Positions 61,696 to 64,000 of a DNA stretch of 64,000 bases are shown in pieces (positions within the stretch are counted from its first letter, which is position 1; each line of letters starts with the position of its first letter). The position numbers and the translations under genes were made by a program. The notes beneath the pieces were generated by a model that had not been told where the DNA came from, ran no database searches, and worked only from the letters and a program-made list of their open reading frames with translations. Location of the stretch: contig DBMR01000071.1 of the NCBI GenBank assembly GCA_002298785.1, forward strand, positions 107,324-171,323. Direction: 5' to 3'. Source of the stretch: Verrucomicrobia subdivision 3 bacterium UBA693 (lineage in GTDB: Bacteria; Verrucomicrobiota; Verrucomicrobiia; Limisphaerales; UBA8199).

Positions 61696-62599
61696 CGGGG
61701 GCCACGCCTTCCGCCGCTGCCGGGACTTTGCTCGTCAACTTGTCATCGCCATTATCGTCTTGGCACTGGCGCCGGGGTGTCGCCCCAAGAGCGAAGGAAA
61801 TGGAACGGCATCCAGTGACGACACGGGCGCGGTTCGGCTTAGCTCCATTCACTCCAGACGCGACATCGAGCGCGTATTCAGGCTTGGCATGACAACCAAT
61901 GAAATCCTGGCTCGGCTGGGACCGTGTTTGGATATAACGGGTTTCCCAGATGGCACGTTGCTATGGACGTATTGGCTTCATCCATTTCCCGAAGAAGGCA
62001 CGAATAATGGGCTGTATTTGCTGGCGGCGCGTTTGAGTATCACAAACGGCCGAGTTGGACACGTTGGGTATCTTCGCGCGGCTGAGTCAGTGGCGCAAAC
62101 ACAGGAGGCGCTTTCTAACGGCATGCACATCAAGGGGCTGCCGGATGGAAGCGTCGAGCCCTATTTGCTCACGCTATCTATCGTTAGTAGCAACCGGATC
62201 GACGGCGCATGCTTTGTTGACAGCCAAAGATTTCCAAAGTTGGGATATGTTCCCACGGCACCGGGAGTGACTATCACTAACTTGAGGAGTGTTGTGATCG
62301 AAAGGCATTCACCAACGCAGCCTAGCCAACGGAGCTTCCCGGGACGGTCCTTCGTCATCTATTTCGCCGAACATGACAGCCTGGTGATCCATTCTTTTAC
62401 GCGCACAAACGTGTCACGCAGAATTCTGATCTCCGTGTGCGGTGAACCGATTGCTGCCCCGGTGCTCGTGAGTCCGATCGACACCGGAAGCTTGGTCTTT
62501 GATTGCACCGATCCAGCCGTAGCGGAGCGACTTCAACAGCAGCTGACCCAAATGGCGAGAGAGAAACCTGTTTCCCCTCCTCAGAGCGACGGAAGATGA
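61673..62599 (+). CDS. Lipoprotein with BamE-like region, in immunity-gene position
   Basis: This 308-residue protein starts at ATG 61673, overlapping the RHS tip gene by 23 bases. A membrane segment with lipobox-like end (VIAIIVLALAPGC, about residues 21-33) suggests a lipoprotein, although the N-terminal basic region is long. The following GMTTNEILARLGPCLDITGFPDGTLLWTYWLH resembles the SmpA/BamE pattern (G-M-T-x-x-E-x-x-x-x-L-G). The rest is unrecognised. Its overlap with an RHS tip is the usual place of the cognate immunity gene, so protection against the tip is an inference from position only. Confidence 0.6.
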   Translation: MTTCKNPDGGHAFRRCRDFARQLVIAIIVLALAPGCRPKSEGNGTASSDDTGAVRLSSIHSRRDIERVFRLGMTTNEILARLGPCLDITGFPDGTLLWTYWLHPFPEEGTNNGLYLLAARLSITNGRVGHVGYLRAAESVAQTQEALSNGMHIKGLPDGSVEPYLLTLSIVSSNRIDGACFVDSQRFPKLGYVPTAPGVTITNLRSVVIERHSPTQPSQRSFPGRSFVIYFAEHDSLVIHSFTRTNVSRRILISVCGEPIAAPVLVSPIDTGSLVFDCTDPAVAERLQQQLTQMAREKPVSPPQSDGR

Positions 62600-62609
62600 T
62601 GCTCCGTCG

Positions 62610-63974
62610 TTGGTCGATGGTGTCAGCCCGTGGAAAACCGGACATGAGTTTTATCGCGCTGACGGTCGCGGACCCTGGAGATCATCCTACTTCCAAGGCG
62701 GCACGTATGATAGCGGCCAGCGGTCGTTTGCGGTGGACCCAAACGGGGCGGCCAGCGGCCCGGATTGGCGGCAGCGAACGATTGTCTGGAATGATGAGTT
62801 GTTAGGCGGAGACACTGTATATGTGAGCTCGCTGGAAAGCGAATCACTCGAGATGCCTTACGGATACAGCATGGCCTCGCTCCAACCTTATCGAACCGAG
62901 CGCCAGGACCAGGTTTACCACAACGGCTCGTTGGCGCAGGCCGAAACGGCGGTATTTCTCGGGCTGGGCGGTGATACAAATCCGAAGTTTGAAACCGTTC
63001 AGCAGACGGCATACCAGAATGACGCCCTGGGGCATACCACCAACATCACGGTGGTGGACATCAGTAACCCCAGCCAAGGTTCGCGGGTGATTTATGAGGC
63101 GAGTTACCTGGACGCCAATGGGCAAGCCGGAGAACTGCTGCGCTACGCAGTGGATGCCTCCGGCCTTCGCACCGAGTACTTTTACGACTCGCTAAAGCGG
63201 CTCGTCGAAGTCCGTGGCCTCGGGGTCACGAACGCGCTTGCCTCGATTTCCACCACCTCCACGAACTTCATCTTGGACGTCATGGGGCGGGTCACCAAAT
63301 CCGCGGTCAGCAGCGGGTCCCTGGGCTTGACGAACGAAGGGGCCTTTGACCTCGCGGGCCGCCTCAGGTCTCAGACCACCGCCGACAGCCTGCAAACCAC
63401 GTTTGAGTACTCCGACCAGGGCCGCACGGTGACCACAACGCTGCCGTCGTCGGCGCAGGTGGTCAAGACAGTTTACCCCGGCGGACGTGTCTGCATCCTG
63501 ACCGGGTCGGGGACGGTGGCCGAGTTCCATTCCCATGCCACCAACATCAGTTCCACCCACCCGAACGGCGTCACGCTCCTGGATACCGTGTATTATGGAG
63601 TTACCAACTCGCCGCGCTGGAAGGGGACGGGCATGAACAACCTCGGCCTCCAGACGTTGATCCGCACCCCGGATTTTGGCGGGAACGGGGTTCTGGACGA
63701 GGAAGAGATTTATGTGGAATACCTTCACCAACCCGCCACTCATCTTTCGCCCGGCAAGGAACCGATTCATTTTGATTTGGACAACACGGGCCAGGTGGGC
63801 AAAACGTGGCAGGGGCCCAGCTATGACCTGGCCTCTTTATCCCGAATCAGCACCACCGCCCGCGCCTATCGAGAAATCTCCGGCGCCTGGTTTTTGGTCG
63901 AAACCAACAGCCTTTACCTCGTTGATGGAAGTGCTCAACCTTCCGTCGCCAGCGTCGAAGGGGTCAGACCGTAG
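62610..63974 (+). CDS. RHS-repeat protein fragment (upstream core part)
   Basis: The frame is open from 62547 and has a TTG at 62610, ten bases after the lipoprotein stop; there is no signal peptide or N-terminal domain. It carries RHS/YD repeats (YAVDASGLRTEYFYDSLKRLVEVRG, FILDVMGRVTKSAV, AFDLAGRLRSQTTADSL) of a part that normally precedes the one at 59668. It stops at a TAG (63972) in a place where the core should continue. It is therefore truncated at both ends and probably a gene remnant or a recombination donor, not a functional protein. Confidence 0.7.
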   Translation: MVDGVSPWKTGHEFYRADGRGPWRSSYFQGGTYDSGQRSFAVDPNGAASGPDWRQRTIVWNDELLGGDTVYVSSLESESLEMPYGYSMASLQPYRTERQDQVYHNGSLAQAETAVFLGLGGDTNPKFETVQQTAYQNDALGHTTNITVVDISNPSQGSRVIYEASYLDANGQAGELLRYAVDASGLRTEYFYDSLKRLVEVRGLGVTNALASISTTSTNFILDVMGRVTKSAVSSGSLGLTNEGAFDLAGRLRSQTTADSLQTTFEYSDQGRTVTTTLPSSAQVVKTVYPGGRVCILTGSGTVAEFHSHATNISSTHPNGVTLLDTVYYGVTNSPRWKGTGMNNLGLQTLIRTPDFGGNGVLDEEEIYVEYLHQPATHLSPGKEPIHFDLDNTGQVGKTWQGPSYDLASLSRISTTARAYREISGAWFLVETNSLYLVDGSAQPSVASVEGVRP

Positions 63975-64000
63975 AAAAGATTCCGGTGAAAAGCCGGGGG

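Noticed and set aside
1..64000. tRNA, rRNA and riboswitch candidates
   Set aside because: No cloverleaf with a GGTTCGA-type T-arm, no rRNA-like sequence and no recognisable riboswitch core was found by eye; a covariance-model search would be decisive.

Overview
The window is a high-GC bacterial chromosome segment. Its gene families point to Verrucomicrobiota, probably a Limisphaerales/Pedosphaera-like soil or freshwater lineage. The pointers are a very large CotH/lamin-tail secreted protein, many exported carbohydrate-active or SGNH proteins, a VPxxG-CTERM sorting tail, a FecR plus CHASE2-cyclase pair, a beta-propeller hybrid-type sensor kinase, DUF1080 and NIPSNAP proteins, and RHS fragments. 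The organism call is inferred from gene content; no rRNA or tRNA gene was seen.

Layout. 1-9.1 kb holds exported polysaccharide-related genes (GH127, a beta-helix protein, a concanavalin-like protein, an SGNH esterase, a DUF2891 protein) with a sirtuin placed between two of them. 9.1-10.5 kb is a small accessory patch with a frameshifted lipoprotein and two small membrane proteins. 10.8-14.6 kb is a redox/quinone cluster: a LysR regulator divergent from pirin, wrbA, yceI and an extradiol dioxygenase, with a perfect inverted repeat midway between the divergent starts. 14.8-23.4 kb has a GreA/GreB-like factor, two PepSY membrane proteins, a second SGNH esterase, a GH71/99-like protein, a GH4 enzyme and a HEAT-repeat protein. 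23.4-28.6 kb is one 1735-aa CotH/lamin-tail exoprotein.

28.7-32.5 kb is core metabolism on the minus strand: coaD, yceD (DUF177), rpmF, plsX, fabH, then a PilZ-like protein. 32.6-39.3 kb reads leuC, an O-antigen-ligase-like protein, FecR (with a good sigma70-type promoter and a strong terminator), and a CHASE2 nucleotide cyclase whose start abuts that terminator. 39.7-46 kb has a fibro-slime/VPxxG-CTERM protein, an oversized pyruvate:ferredoxin oxidoreductase and a PagL-like outer-membrane protein. 46.2-53.6 kb has a two-component pair, a NIPSNAP protein, an acyl-CoA synthetase and a DUF1080 protein. 53.7-59.1 kb has PhzF, a dicarboxylate symporter, purB and a ModF-like tandem ABC ATPase.

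59.1-64.0 kb is the most unusual part. A tandem array of about 56-bp units is followed by a 5'-truncated RHS core with a cysteine-rich variable C-terminal tip, an overlapping lipoprotein gene where an immunity gene would normally sit, and then a second RHS fragment corresponding to an upstream part of the core. This looks like an orphan RHS tip/immunity cassette assembled by recombination. Several short palindromic elements (a MITE-like element at 57.3 kb, a TAACCGC-type element at 54.5 kb, GC-rich hairpins at 14.7-15.5 kb) lie between genes.
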